The notes below the pieces were generated by a model. The model was given only the letters and a program-made list of their open reading frames with translations, searched no databases and was not told where the DNA came from. This document shows positions 1 through 12,990 of a DNA stretch of 64,000 nucleotides, piece after piece. Source of the DNA: Atrichornis clamosus (lineage: Eukaryota; Chordata; Aves; Passeriformes; Menuridae); contig WBMZ01008618.1 in NCBI GenBank assembly GCA_013400975.1, positions 496,001 through 560,000 on the forward strand, written 5' to 3'. Made by a program: the position numbers and the translations under genes. Position 1 is the first letter of the stretch; each line of letters begins with the position of its first letter.

Positions 1-1867
1 CCTGTATGTCTTTTCCAAACGGAGTTTAGGCACTTCAGAAGCTATTCTTTGAATATTTTAGAGACACGTCAAGGCCCTTTTCACAGGGAATTATTTTCTA
101 GTTCAATCAATCCGAAATTGTAAAGAAACTGGGATCAATCCCACCATGCCTATTTATCAAAAATCTTCTATCATCACAGGATGTTCATCCCAGATAAGTA
201 AAATGAAGATAAACTTAAAAATAGCTCTACGCAGACTCCTACGTTGGTAGCTCAGATGCTGGGAACATTCACCTCTGTGTTATACCAAACTGACTCAAGC
301 AAATAAACACCCTCTTGCTACTGCTGGAGAGAGGCAGCAAAGACCAATATATGCTAAAAGAATCCTGATAACTCTGGAAAAAGAAGTTCTTATTGGGTGA
401 TAAATATATATTTTTGAAGGAGAACTGCCACAACTCTTAGCAGGAGGTATGGGAAAGCACCACACGGTATATCAGGGACATAAAATACTCTTATATTGGC
501 ACAAAGAGAGCATAAGAACATGAAGATAGGGATGAAATATTCCATATTCTTAGGCATGAGAAAGGCAGAAGTCCATATTTGCAAGTCCAAAGACAGGAAT
601 TGCCTTTGGGGAAGCACCACACAAAATATGGCCTGGGAAAGAAAGAACCCTCTTTCTCCACAAAAGGACCCTCTTTCTGCAGCAAAAAACCACTGCACTG
701 AATTAAGTTACACCTCAGCTGAACAAGCATTTTAAGGGAATAGCTTTTCCTCCAAAATGTAATGGGAAACAACAGTTTAACAACTTGAAAATAACCTAAA
801 GAAATTCTCTCCCTCATTTCTATGAGGAAGGAAACTCTCCATTTCGTTGTGCTGCAAGCACAGAACCAGACCCCTGCTCTCTCCACAAGAGGGAAGAGGT
901 GGGGAGATATGGGACAGACAAACCTCTTGTCTGCCTCTTTAGAGAGGTTGTTCACCCAGGGAAACAGGGACTGCCCTGCTGAGGAAGGAGGGCACGGAGC
1001 GAGGGACTGGAGCCAGGGCTGCACGGGGTACTGAGCAAGGCTGAGACCATCCAACCAGGGGCAGGGAAACTGCGTGAGGTCCAGCAGCGAGGAGCATCTC
1101 AATGTCATGAATCATTTCTCATGTCAAATCAAAGCAAGAAGAAGTATAATGGAGTAGGCTGGGAAATCATCCTTTGCAATCTGAAGCTCACAAAACCAAA
1201 CAACCCAAGGGGGTATTCCAAACCAGCTCCTGAAACTGTGTTTGACAAAACCTCTGCATTTCTGAAATGCTAATCAGGGCAGAATTACCTGATCAGGGAA
1301 ACACCAGTTAGATGAGGACAGGAGGCCAGCAGCAGATTACAAGTTTAAATAGATGTGTTAACATCTGCTTAGGGTAAACTATAATTAAGAAATCTCCTTT
1401 CCTTGTTTGGGGGTTTGAGAGTTTTGTTTGTTTGGGGTTTTGTCTTTGCTAGTTTTCTGCCTGTCCAGTTCTGACAAGGAATTTCCTATCAGGACCCTGG
1501 GGAAGCAGCACAGGCTTTCAGCATTCACAGTCAGCAGAAACAGAAGATCATGGCAATGGAAAGGCACTTGAGTCCCAGAGTTGTTGCAGTCTTTCAGAAG
1601 CTTTTCATCTTATGAATACCAATCTCTAAAAAAACTCTCTTTGCTTGTGGATTTACTTCTTTGGGCAGTTGCATCAGTAAACACCTAAATCTGCACAAGC
1701 CACTGTTGCTCAGTTGTCTGTACTTGTTCTGCTACCTCCCTCAGTTAGAAAATCAGTTAAAGAAATCTATTCCTTTCATGTGTATAGTTAAAACCTGGTG
1801 TCAGAATTACACAACCCTCACTTGATCCTGTATTTCCTTCAATAGTATGGAGTAAGTAAAAACTTAC

Positions 1868-1966
1868 GAGTAGGGTAATAGTTTTCATAGTGCCCAAATA
1901 CATTTCAAAGGCAAGATTTAGAAAGGCAGGTATTTTTGGACCATCCTGAGCAGAGGACATGCATTG
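1868..1966 (-). other. Candidate 99-nt cryptic exon (intron 7)
   Basis: Minus strand: CTTTCTGGCTATCAG acceptor, 99 nt, then ACTC|GTAAGT. All 33 codons are open in the frame that FHIT would supply. No similarity to any FHIT segment or known domain is apparent. It may be chance. Confidence 0.18.
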
Positions 1967-4627
1967 CTGATAGCCAGAAAGCACATCTTGGAGGGATAGT
2001 GGCTGATGATGACATTAAAACAGGCCACAGGTTCACCCAGACAATGTAAACTAGCATTTGTCTTTGGCAGGTTAATGTAGACCTTTCTAAGCAATTTTTT
2101 AGGGCCTACTTTGGCTTTAGATTGCTAAACCAAATTTAGCACGTGCTTTTAGCACGGAGTGGAATGGAGATATTTGTCAGGGAGCAACTTGCTGGGTGAG
2201 TCAAGAGGACATTATAACATGAATATCTGATCATAAACCTCAGTCTTTTCCCTCCAGGAAAAAAAAAAACAAAACTCCAAAGGGTAGAGAAAAAACATAT
2301 GATTCAGAGTAATACTATAGGATTCAGTGATTAGACTGGGCTGGCAAAAGCAAGGTATCTGCATCTAAATTTAGCTCTCTAAATGATTTGGTTTGATTTT
2401 CCAAGGTGATGAATGCCTGTAGCTCCTGTCGACTTCAGGTGCCCACATTTGAAATGTTTGGCCTTTAGTCTTCAACTCGAACTAATTGAAGGATTTAACA
2501 TTTCAAAGCTAAGGGGGTTTATCCAATCCAAAGTGCCATAAAGCTGCAGTTCCTAGGCATGAGAGATATGACACACGAACAACTCAAAGGCAAAGCAGGA
2601 GAAGAAAGATGATTATTCCCCAAAGTGCATACACTTGAAAGACAGGCTAATGAGTTCTTAAATTACATAATTTAATCCCAGTGCTTCTCAAATACAATGC
2701 TGGAGTTTTCCCATCCTCAGTCATTACAGAGTGCAGAAGAAAATTTTAACTGTACTTCTCCTGCCCATTGAAATACAGACAAGATGTGCTGCTCAGTTAA
2801 GTTCCCCTTGAGCTGCGTAATAGATCAAATTAGCCAACAACAGCCCTGCACCACAGCTAGGCAGGAAAGCCAAAGGGATCCTGTCCTCCCAAAGAGCAGT
2901 GACACATTTTCAGAGGGATCTAGGGACCACCAACCCTTTAAAAAACCCCTGTAAAAGAGCACTGCCGGGGGCCACAACACACTTAAAGACACCTCTAGAG
3001 AGGGGATACTGGTGCACATGATCCTACGGAGTATTAGGTCCTCAAGGTGCTCACACAAGGGATGAGCAGGATTTCAAGAAAGCCTTGTGAGCCATTTAGC
3101 AGTGCAGAGGTTTTCCTAATGGGGCTATTCCTAAGAAACTCTGTCTACCAGTATCCCCACTGGCTTTGAACCAGCTTTACTTTGGAAAATTAAATTTGCT
3201 TCAGCCTATATGATGATAAGCAATAAAGTACAGATGCTTAATTATTGGTTAAAACACTTAATCAAAAGCAAGAACAGTGAAAATACTTTTTCAAGAAAGG
3301 TGTGGCAACATGCAAAGAGAGAGATCTAGCAGCACACTGAGGTTAAGTGAGGCTTTCTGTGATATGGTCCTTGCTCTATCTGGTAGAGACATTTGAGAAA
3401 GCATGGCAAATTATGCATAAGGCTGCTACAAGGAAAAGGTTAAGGATAAACCCATGGGTAAGGTAATCAAACAGCACTGTACAGAAATGAGCCTGTCCTT
3501 TTCTGGGCCACAGTTTTGCACTGCTTGGAAAGTCACCTCAGCCAGAACATCTCACAGTTGGTCACCTTCTGGGCATCCACATGAAACACGCTGGACTGGT
3601 CTGCAGAAATCCTGAGCAATGACAAGTTTAACAGTAGTCTCTAAGAACCATGAGCTGAATCTGTCATTTAAGTTGCTAAGTATGCAAAAGAAATCAAGCT
3701 CTAAAGCTAAGTTGTCACCCAAAGAGAATGAGCATTACTTAAAGTATAAAATATATGTATTAATGCTTCAGAGACATTCAGATACTCTGCTGAGAGGCTC
3801 TGTGTGAAAGCTCAGAGGACATTAATAACCTTGTATTCAGGGCAGAGTTTGGATGGCATCTGGAACTTCACACTGAATGATGCAGATAAAAATAAACACT
3901 TGATCTTGTCCACCCTGTGCACAGAATAAAATAGCAGCTTGTGATCAAGTCTTTAAGACTGTATCACATTCATCTTCCAAATTAAAGCTACACAGGCAGC
4001 CTTAATTCTGCCTTTTCGTAATCCTTCAGAGTTTAATTTTACAGTTCTAACTTTCTTTAAACATAGTACTTTTTGCACATGAGTAATAATTCACCCATCT
4101 CTGGCAAGAATGATTTACATCCAGTATACTAGCACAGTAAATACTAATGGAATGATCCCATGAATCATAACATAGCATTACATTTAATTGCTATATTCAT
4201 TAAATATGACCATTGGATTTTTTTTAAATTAGAAATTTTGAGGTGCTATCAAGTAAGATTAAACTGATGAAATAAGATTTAATAGAATATGTAAGTTGCA
4301 TAAATAAGATTTTTTGCTGTGCTCAATTCTAGCTCAATTTTAATTTGATTTAAGACACCAACATCTAACTTTCAGCTTTCAGATTTGTTGCAGTTAATCT
4401 CATGCTAGCTTTGAGTCTAATAACGACTGAATTGATATCATATTGATTTCTTTTCCTCTTATCTTACACGTTTTCTGAGCAACACCACTACTACTCCAAA
4501 GAAGGCAGAAATGGTGGGCAGGATTTGTTTAGTTGCAGAGGGGTCTGCTTATGATGGAGGACTTGCATGTAGAGCACAGGATTAACTTTGCAGGGGTGCT
4601 TCTGAGGCATGCAATTGCACTTCTCAC

Positions 4628-4658
4628 CTCTGTGCAAAGCTGCTCTCGATGGAGGCTG
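4628..4658 (-). other. Candidate 31-nt cryptic exon (intron 7)
   Basis: Minus strand: GCTCCTGCTGTCACCACAG acceptor, 31 nt, then AGAG|GTGAGA donor. The length is not a multiple of three, so inclusion would shift the FHIT frame. Supported by splice motifs only. Confidence 0.18.
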
Positions 4659-7600
4659 CTGTGGTGACAGCAGGAGCACAGACAAGGCGGCTGCCGGTGC
4701 ACTTTTGTATAAAACAACCTCTGTGTTCCTCACCTCTCTTAAGCAGTGCTAATAAACATGTCCAGTAACTTAGTGAGGGGAACTCCTTCAACAAGCACCA
4801 TTTCAATAACTCTGACAAGCTCTTGCTTCTCTTTTGTGAGAGGAAGTTCAGCAGCTGTCTACACTTCATGGAAAACTGTTATAAAACAAAAGGATGCAGC
4901 AACCTGCAACAAACTGTCACACAAACAGAACAAACCACAGGAAATGCCCAGAAATGAGGACACAGAAACAGGGTATGTTCATTATCTAGGGGGTTTTAAA
5001 TGGCATCTGCAGGCTGTTGAAATTAGGCTTGAGTTAAATGGACAAACAGGGTGACTGAGTAACACTGGACCACCTGAGCAGCATGAAAACCAGCAGTGTG
5101 AGCTGAGCCCATTTGAGCAAGATACAGATAAACAGGGGGTCTTTTTAAAAGGGAATTGCAATAAGCCAAGTGTGAAGCAACCTTTAAATCCCATTTGTAG
5201 TTGCAGGCAGAGACACTTGACAGAGAACTTCAGAAGCATTAAACAAATGTTATCTCCAAGTCTGAAGAACCAAGAAGGCATCAAACAGCAGCAAGAGTCA
5301 CAATTGAAATCACTCTCGAGATCATTGCCAGCACAATGGGAGCAGAACAGCGTCATAAAGAGAAATAAATAGACAGTTTTGTAACTGAAATAAAAGCTGT
5401 ATAGTTTGTTTTATGCTGATTTAGATTTTTGTAATTCATGTCAAAGGATGTGGCTTTTAGTAATGCCGAGCAACTGAAAGCAAACGCAAGGACACATTCC
5501 TACTAAACCTCACTTGTTTACACACTCCTTGCAGGCACAGACTGAACAGCAGCATCCACAGTCAGGCCTATGATCTTTGTAATGCAAAAAGAGACCATTC
5601 TTTACTTCAGCACTTCCTGAGCTGTTCCATAGTGTTGAAACTGCGTACTCAGATACAGATGTTTGCAATTTCAGTAGATCCCTCTGCACTTCTTAAGGAC
5701 AATTTACACTCTGCTCTCTACTTTTGACCCAACTATGCCATCCTTAAAGAGAAACAATCAAACAAACCAACAAAACCCTTATAATTTTCAATTTTAATGC
5801 CTATTTTACGTATCTTCAAAACATAAATGTGAAATGTGAACAAATCCTAGGATTCTAACACTGTTTCTTCAATGTTAGGATCCTTGCCTTCCTGGCATAG
5901 TACTGACAGATAGAGAGTATTGGAGGAATTCTGGATGCTAATTAAGGTGCTCTCTTGCATAATATATATAGCAGCATAGCACCTTGTTAACATACACTTG
6001 GTTACCACACCTTATCAACCCACTGAGAGAAAACAAGCCTCAGAAAATGCTCCCAGATTAAAAGGGGGAAAATACTTCCTGTCAATCACAGGACAAACCA
6101 GAGCCTCTCCCACTAGAAAACCCCTCATCCTCCAGCTATGGGTCTGTCTGTAGTCTTTTGAGGACAAACAGGAGCTCACTGTTTGCCTCTCCAGTGGGAT
6201 TCAGGGATCTGAGCAGCACCACCACAGTTTGGGGAGGGCACAGCCCAGCTCGGCTGGGTTCAGTAACTGGAGTTCACCACGGCGCTAACACAGCCTCAGG
6301 GCGTTTGGTCCAGTGCTGCCTTGCATCCCCCTCAGTTGCATCTCAGACAGAGTCCCAGGTCTTTTTTTCACTGGAAGAAAAAATTCCTAATAAAATGGAA
6401 ATTGTTTTTGCATTTATGCATAACTCCTCTACTCTGTGAAGCTCCTCTAGATAACAGTATGTGTAGAACACAGACAATAACCTTGTTTGGCAATCTCTCT
6501 GCCAGACAGGGATATCTTGTCATGGAAGAGATACACATGCTTCTGATAAGAGTACACGGTAGGTCATATTGATATGGAAGGTTTGATAACTCCCACAGTA
6601 CAGAGATGTCATTTAGTTGCTCCATAAAACAGACCTTTTCTGTCTGATATACAGAAATTTACTTCTGTGAGACAATTCAATGAAGCTCGTGACCATAGGA
6701 TTCCCTTATTGTTGGTTACACTGATTATACTGCTTGAGAAGAAGCTATTAGCTAATGACAAGCATTTCCTTTGTAATCTTCCCTTCACCTTTAGGGAAAA
6801 AATTAATCATATTCCAAGTACTTCAGCATTGCTCAGTTCATTATTTCTGGTTGCAGTGATTTTGTGCATTGCTTAGGTTTTTAAGAAACCCCAGTAAACA
6901 AATTTTAGTTCATGTAAGAAATAAACCATTGAACAAAACAAAAAAAGTTTATCTTAACTTTTGCATGGAGTGAACATTTATCCTCTTGTCTGCCTTCTGG
7001 ATAAGAATGTTACCTTGTTTGCTGTCTATTGTCATTCTTCTGTCTGTGTAGGTCTTCAAGGGCTGTATCTGCATAATTTACATTGAAGTATCAGGAATAC
7101 TTAATCTGTTTCGTGCAATATGAAAACTTTTACATTTACCACCTTTCCCTGTATTTTTTTAACACTGCTAACCTCACTGGGGGTATTTCACATTCTGTGA
7201 TGGAAATCTCTGTGGTGGGGAGTTCTGCCTCAGAAACATTCAGTTTAGTCTACCCTTCCAGTTTATGCATAGGATTAATTTAAGCAGCATCGTTTATTTA
7301 AAGGAGACCAGCCTGCTGTTTATCTGGGCCGTTCCAAAACTGAATATTACCTAATTCTACAACAGGACAATTTATAGAATAAAGCAGCACTCAGCGTACT
7401 GTGGTAGGGTGAAACCCAGACCTTTATACTGCAGATTTACAATGTGACTATTTATGATCAATCCAAGCAGAATGAAAATATAAATGCTTCATTTTCTACA
7501 AAGTAAAACCAGCTTCACCACAATTACTGCTCAAGTAATTTGCCACTTGGTACTTTCCATTCAGGTAGAAGAGAGGTAGAAGAAAGGTAGGTAGAAAGAA

Positions 7601-9079
7601 CAAAATTACTCAGTCAAAGGTGGCAAAATTCAGTGCAGATTAAAAAGTCTGTAAAAGTAAAGGAGAAAGATAATTACAATCTTTCCAGCACAGAACCATT
7701 CTTCTGTGTACAGAACAGCTTTACCTAGTTTCAATCCACATATATTTTCATTTAAATACGGTCCTTTGCTAATTCTACCACTCTCTGAAGTTTACTGCAG
7801 GGAGCATGAAAAAGATGGTCTTTATGAACAGATGGTCTTTTCAAGGAAATGTAGTTACACTTAAATACAGACAAATGTACTGCAGGCTAATGGTCCTGTT
7901 AGAATGCAAGTTCTGAAAAGGGAAAATATGGGACCACATAATATGCTAGCCCTTAATTATGGTTGGTTTTTACCCCTTCTGAAGACAAACTAATCACTAA
8001 TGAAGCTTAATTAGCAGTAAACAGGTACCAGTGTACAGTCATTCATGTACAAACAGATGTCTATTGATTGTATTTGACTGAATCCAAATGGGAGTAACTG
8101 TTGTTTAGGTATTATTAGTATAGGATGGGAAGTTGTAACACAGCAGCTGCCTCCTCTATGACAAGTGGACAAATTCAGCCTGTCAAGCACAGCTGCATTC
8201 CTACTTTAAAGGGTCAGTTTACACCTCAACACTTGGTGGCAACCTCTTGTGCCCAGCATGCTTTCCACTGACCCTGGCTATGCCTGACACCAAACGAGGA
8301 GAGATTTTACCAAGCCACAGTCCAAATAAGCAATATGCTTTTTATATTTTTAACCTTCTGAGACACCTCCTGATATTTGTAATTTTCCACATTTTTGCAG
8401 AGATCTTGCAATTTTGGGCACGCTGCCTGGGCCAGCTGTAATGCTGAGTGCAACACAGGAACAACTGGGACAGAAAAGACTTTTGGGGTTTGTTGTTTGC
8501 GGTTTTTCTTAATTTTTATTTTGTTAAGAAGCATCTCTTCTGTCTTTCATGTTTAACAGGGTTCATTTACCAAGTTCATCAGACCTAAATCTGTGAAAAA
8601 ACAGCTCAACTTCAGAAGGCTGTATGACTTTCATAAGAGTACAGTATTTGGGGAGTAAACACTGTTAGCTGGGGAACACAGTCATACTAGGGCAAAGATA
8701 CAAAGAAACCTTGAAATTGAGAAGAAATCCTAACCTTTAAACTGTATTGCTTTTTGTCTGCACGTGTGTTTGTTTTCTTTGAAAGGCACATTGAGCTCAC
8801 TATCTGAAGTTTAGGGCAATGCCTTTCAATTCTCAACAGCTAGAATTCACTTTCAAGTCTACAAATACAATAAAAAAATTATGGAAGATAAAGGCACTCT
8901 GAATTTTTATTTCCAGTGACAGTTTCCTGTCAGGTACAACTTTTTTTAGAAAACCATTTGAGCCAAAGTAACACTCTTTTTCTTTTTTCACTCTAATGAG
9001 AATGGCGACCCTTTAACCTTCCAGAGATAAGCCCTAAGGTCTTCCCTATGGGCCTGTGGAAAAGAGGAAGGCTATTGAA

Positions 9080-9490
9080 TATTCACACCATCTTTCCCCC
9101 CTCTCTGTTTGCAGCGGGAGCAGAGCCACAAACGAAATTCCACACTCGATGTTGCTGCCTCCTGCAGGGCTCCAGTTCATCCTAGGAAAAGTGGGCCCAG
9201 CTTGGAGCTGCACCACGTGTCCAGGAAACCCAGAGGCAGCAGGGTCCAGCTAAGGGCAACGAGGTTCTGTCTGGAGTGATGCGCAGGGATAGGTGTCAGG
9301 AGCTGCCCCACCCCTACAGGTATCCCATGTCCCCAGTCCTGGCTCTCGCAGGCACAGGGGACACCTGAAGCCAGCACTGCACAAGAACACGTGGCAGGTC
9401 TTGGCAACTTCCACTGGGGTTTTCCAAGGGAAAAAGAGGCATTGATGCAGGACAGGATGACCAGATGTGCAGTGCATAGCACTGGACCAG
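9080..9490. other. GC-richer block in intron 7
   Basis: About 400 bp richer in G and C than its surroundings, with several overlapping minus-strand frames of 60-100 codons but no recognisable protein, repeat family or splice pair. Confidence 0.45.
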
Positions 9491-11382
9491 GACTTTGGGT
9501 ATCAATTTATTTCAGGTTCTGCCTCAGGCTCCATCTTTAAATTTCAGCCTGTCACTTCTCTCCCAGTGTCCCTCCATGAAGCAAGATAACAATGCCTCCT
9601 TTGTCTTTTTGAGGTCAATTATAACACTAACTATAATTGCCTATTTCATCAAAGTGCTTCCTGATACAGGACTGGAGCACTCAAAAGAACTGAGGCTGTG
9701 TCTCACAGTGTGTCTCAGCACACACAGTGATTTCAAATGTTGCTGCAATATTCATATAATCATATTAATAATTCAATAATAAAGCAAGTTGTATTTGAAG
9801 ATGCTAACAGAAATTTTAACTGATCAGGTTCCCCCTTATTTTTTTTATTATAATGGAGAGTGAAACTAATTTTAAAGTCACTTAGTGATGATTGAAAAAA
9901 AATAGTTATTAATATACTGATTAAAGAAATGAAGACTATAAGGAATATAGTGATAAATAATGTCACAGCTGAGAGCAAGCATCTTCCAAAACTAAATGTT
10001 CTGTCATATCACAATATCTTATTTCTGTTTCTCCTCTTTTTTTAGAATATAGAGACTCAGCTAAAGAACTGCAATGCTGCCTTCTCTTCAAAATTAGATG
10101 AGTGAATATGCTCAAAACTGTCTTTCTCTCCCCTTGGGCTACAAGGATGATATGGCTAAACTTAAACTGGGATTTGGCAAAATAAAACATGAAAGCTGTA
10201 ACTAGAGGAATGCCAAATCCATTAAGATGAAGACAAAAGAACTGTAATATGTATTATAAAATAGGGAGGCTTATTTGATGCCAGTTGAAACACTCATTCC
10301 ACCTCTTTTGCTATGGTCAGTATTTCAACTGAAATCCTAAGTGACTGACCCAAAATTTGATCTTGCCTCTCGGGTACAGCACTGAAAATCCAGAATAATT
10401 CCACAAAGGAAAAGAATTAGTCAGGCTTTACTCTGGTGTTTTTCAGAGCACACTGGCACCAGTTGTTCCTTTCTCTTTTAACCTCAGGGTTTAGTTTTGA
10501 ATAAGACAGAAAGGACTCCTCACAGTAGAGGTCTCAGCTCACACCACGGATGTTCTGAATGCCTGAGTCTTATCTCTCTCCCTCAAAAATGCAACTTGGA
10601 TCAGACAAACCCAAACCATGGCGATACCACATCAGTGTTCCTCTCTTGAAAAGAAGTGGTGACCCTTTGTCTCAGTCACAGCCATCGGGGGCTCTGGGAT
10701 TGGTTCCGCCCCGCAGTCACTCAGGTTCTCCCAAGCCTGAGTCAGGTGTGTTAGGCAGACACAGGTGTGTCCAGGCTCCCATTTCTGATGCCCTCCCTCA
10801 TTTATTTGTTTAATGCTACTTACACATCAAAATGCTTATAGGAAAGTTAAAATACATATAGTATGTCTATCCATTTGATGGCTTTTGACTACAAACTTGT
10901 GAAAGTAGAAATAAACCTCTTTAAAATGGTGAGCTGCATGCCTGTCTGCCACCCAGAATGGTTTCTGTCTATGCTTCAAGGAACATCCCTAAACAAATAA
11001 CATTATTGCTTTGCTGAGCATGTCCTTCATGTCTCTCTCCCTTGTTTCAACCATAACATGAAAGGTCCTTCATGCAATAATGATCTTTTTCTTTGCAACA
11101 CAAATATGTTCAGTAACAACAAAATGAATTTTCCAAGGAAATAATTAATTTGCAAAGCCTGTTTTAAATATTTCTTCCTGCTGTAGTGCTAAGTAACCCC
11201 CATGATTCTATAACTGAGAAAAGTTTTCTGAAAATATGTATTTGTCCAGGCTTTATTTGTGTAGATACAATACCCTGAGCATGTAATCCTTCACCTTTTA
11301 CTTCTGTGGCTGATCATATATGAAATTTCCACTTGACTCATTAGCCATAGTGCAGGATTGAAATAGTAAAATACTGACTTAC

Positions 11383-11416
11383 TTGAAGTCATCAGATGGG
11401 TCTTTGGCAGTTATTT
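11383..11416 (-). other. Candidate 34-nt cryptic (poison-type) exon (intron 7)
   Basis: A strong acceptor (TTCATTCTTGTCTCCACAG) and a TCAA|GTAAGT donor enclose 34 nt. In the frame set by the preceding FHIT exon the second codon is TAA, so inclusion would truncate the protein right after residue 94 and should trigger mRNA decay. Another frame is open (ITAKDPSDDF). No expression evidence. Confidence 0.25.
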
Positions 11417-12570
11417 CTGTGGAGACAAGAATGAACCCTCTGGCAGCTTCTAAGGAAATAATCAGCACTGGATTAATTCAGTTGGTCCAGTAAATGCTGG
11501 AAGTTTAATTGCTGAAGTCAGACAAGTGGACATAGGCTGATGACAAACACTCAAAAAAATATCCTTTTAATAAAAAAATAAATATATGCAACAATACCAA
11601 TGCTTTGACAGCTGTCCTAAGAGGAGCTTCATTTTTCTCTCCTACTCTGGAAGTAAACATAGAAAGTTGACAATGTCTTTAGAGTTTTCTTACTTCTAGC
11701 TAAAGAAACAGAACAGGACAAATAGATAGAGATTATTTAAGAGTCTCTAGTAACTTCCCATACATTTCCCCTTGGATTTGACTTTGATTCACAAATACCA
11801 TCAGTTGCACTGTTTCTGAAATAGGTGACAAGTCCTGCACAATTTTAGGTTTACAGATTCGAGACACATTTGTAACTGGTTCTGTAGCAGAGCCTTAGAT
11901 CAAAGTGATGATTAAAATCTACGTTCTGGTGGGAGTTCAATCACTTCAAAGCCTATAGATAGCAACATTAGCATCTAGCCATGCATAGTTTTTTTAAAGA
12001 GTGTGTGGCTGGGATCAGAAGTCCAAGATGGAAATGAGGCAGCCCTTCTGTGGAAGCAGATAACACTCACAATACTCAAAGGTTTAACTCTAAGGTACTG
12101 TCAAACCCTCCTGGATGGTGAGGAGCCCTTTTGTATTTATCTCAAGAGCAGCATTTTAATTTTTTTTTCTATTCCTAAAATAGTAACAACAGAATTTCCA
12201 TATATGAGATTAAAAGCACTGCTGTTGCCACACAAGTGCAGTGCCATTTGTGCATCAGTTGCAAACAGACATCTGTTCTGTAAATCCCCCCCACATTATT
12301 TTGAAATCATCATTTTCTACTGCAATGCCTAGGAATATTCCTACTGTATTCCTTTGTTGTCTCATTCAATAATACCTCTGCACATAAATGGTACTAACAC
12401 AATCAGTTTACCTCTGCTATTATTTATTATTCATGTTGTGGGAGCACATAGAAACCACAGCCATGGGGCCTTGATCTTATTTGTACTTGCTGAACAAATA
12501 CATCCTAAGAGACAAGTTACTGTCCTGAAGAAACGTTTTATTTTCAGCCTAAACAGACAGGACAGTCAAA

Positions 12571-12690
12571 GGGTGGGTGAGGAAACAACAAGGTGAAATG
12601 GCTTGCCCACAGCCACACCACTAACCACTGACTTATTGAGGACAAGCAGCATGTCACTGTGAAGTCCGGGCAAGAGCCCTGGTCCATGGG
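12571..12690 (+). mobile_element. MIR-like ancient SINE fragment
   Basis: The order GGTGAGGAAAC, then GTGAAATGGCTTGCCCACAG, CCACACC and, about 45 bp on, AAGTCCGGGCAAGAGCCCTGGTCC follows the core of mammalian-wide MIR SINEs (GATGAGGAAAC, GTGACTTGCCCAAGGTCAC, AGAGCCGGGATTCGAACCCAGGTC). The match is interrupted and decayed. MIR-type copies are sparse in birds, so this needs a repeat-library comparison. It abuts a GC-rich block. Confidence 0.35.
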
Positions 12691-12990
12691 AATGCTGCAA
12701 ACAGCGGCACTGCCCCGCCTGCCCCGGAGAACAGAGCTTTGGTTCAGCCACCCTTCCACAGACACCGCCCTGAGTGGCCTTACCTGGCACCTGCACGACC
12801 CATCACACCTCCAGGGCTCTTGCACTGGAAGCTGGCAGAGAAGTTCAGGTTTCAGGAGCTACATGGAGCATGTGCTGGCACAGCTGTGGATCAGCAGCAC
12901 AGGTTCGCCCTGTGAGATGCTCAGCTCCTCCAGCTTTCATACAGGTCACACAATAACCACATGGGATCCCTACTGGGGACCCCACAGAGT
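12640..12990. other. GC-richer block next to the MIR-like fragment
   Basis: Contains CACTGCCCCGCCTGCCCCGG and moderate CpG density. The plus-strand frame of 149 codons here has no recognisable similarity. Confidence 0.45.
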
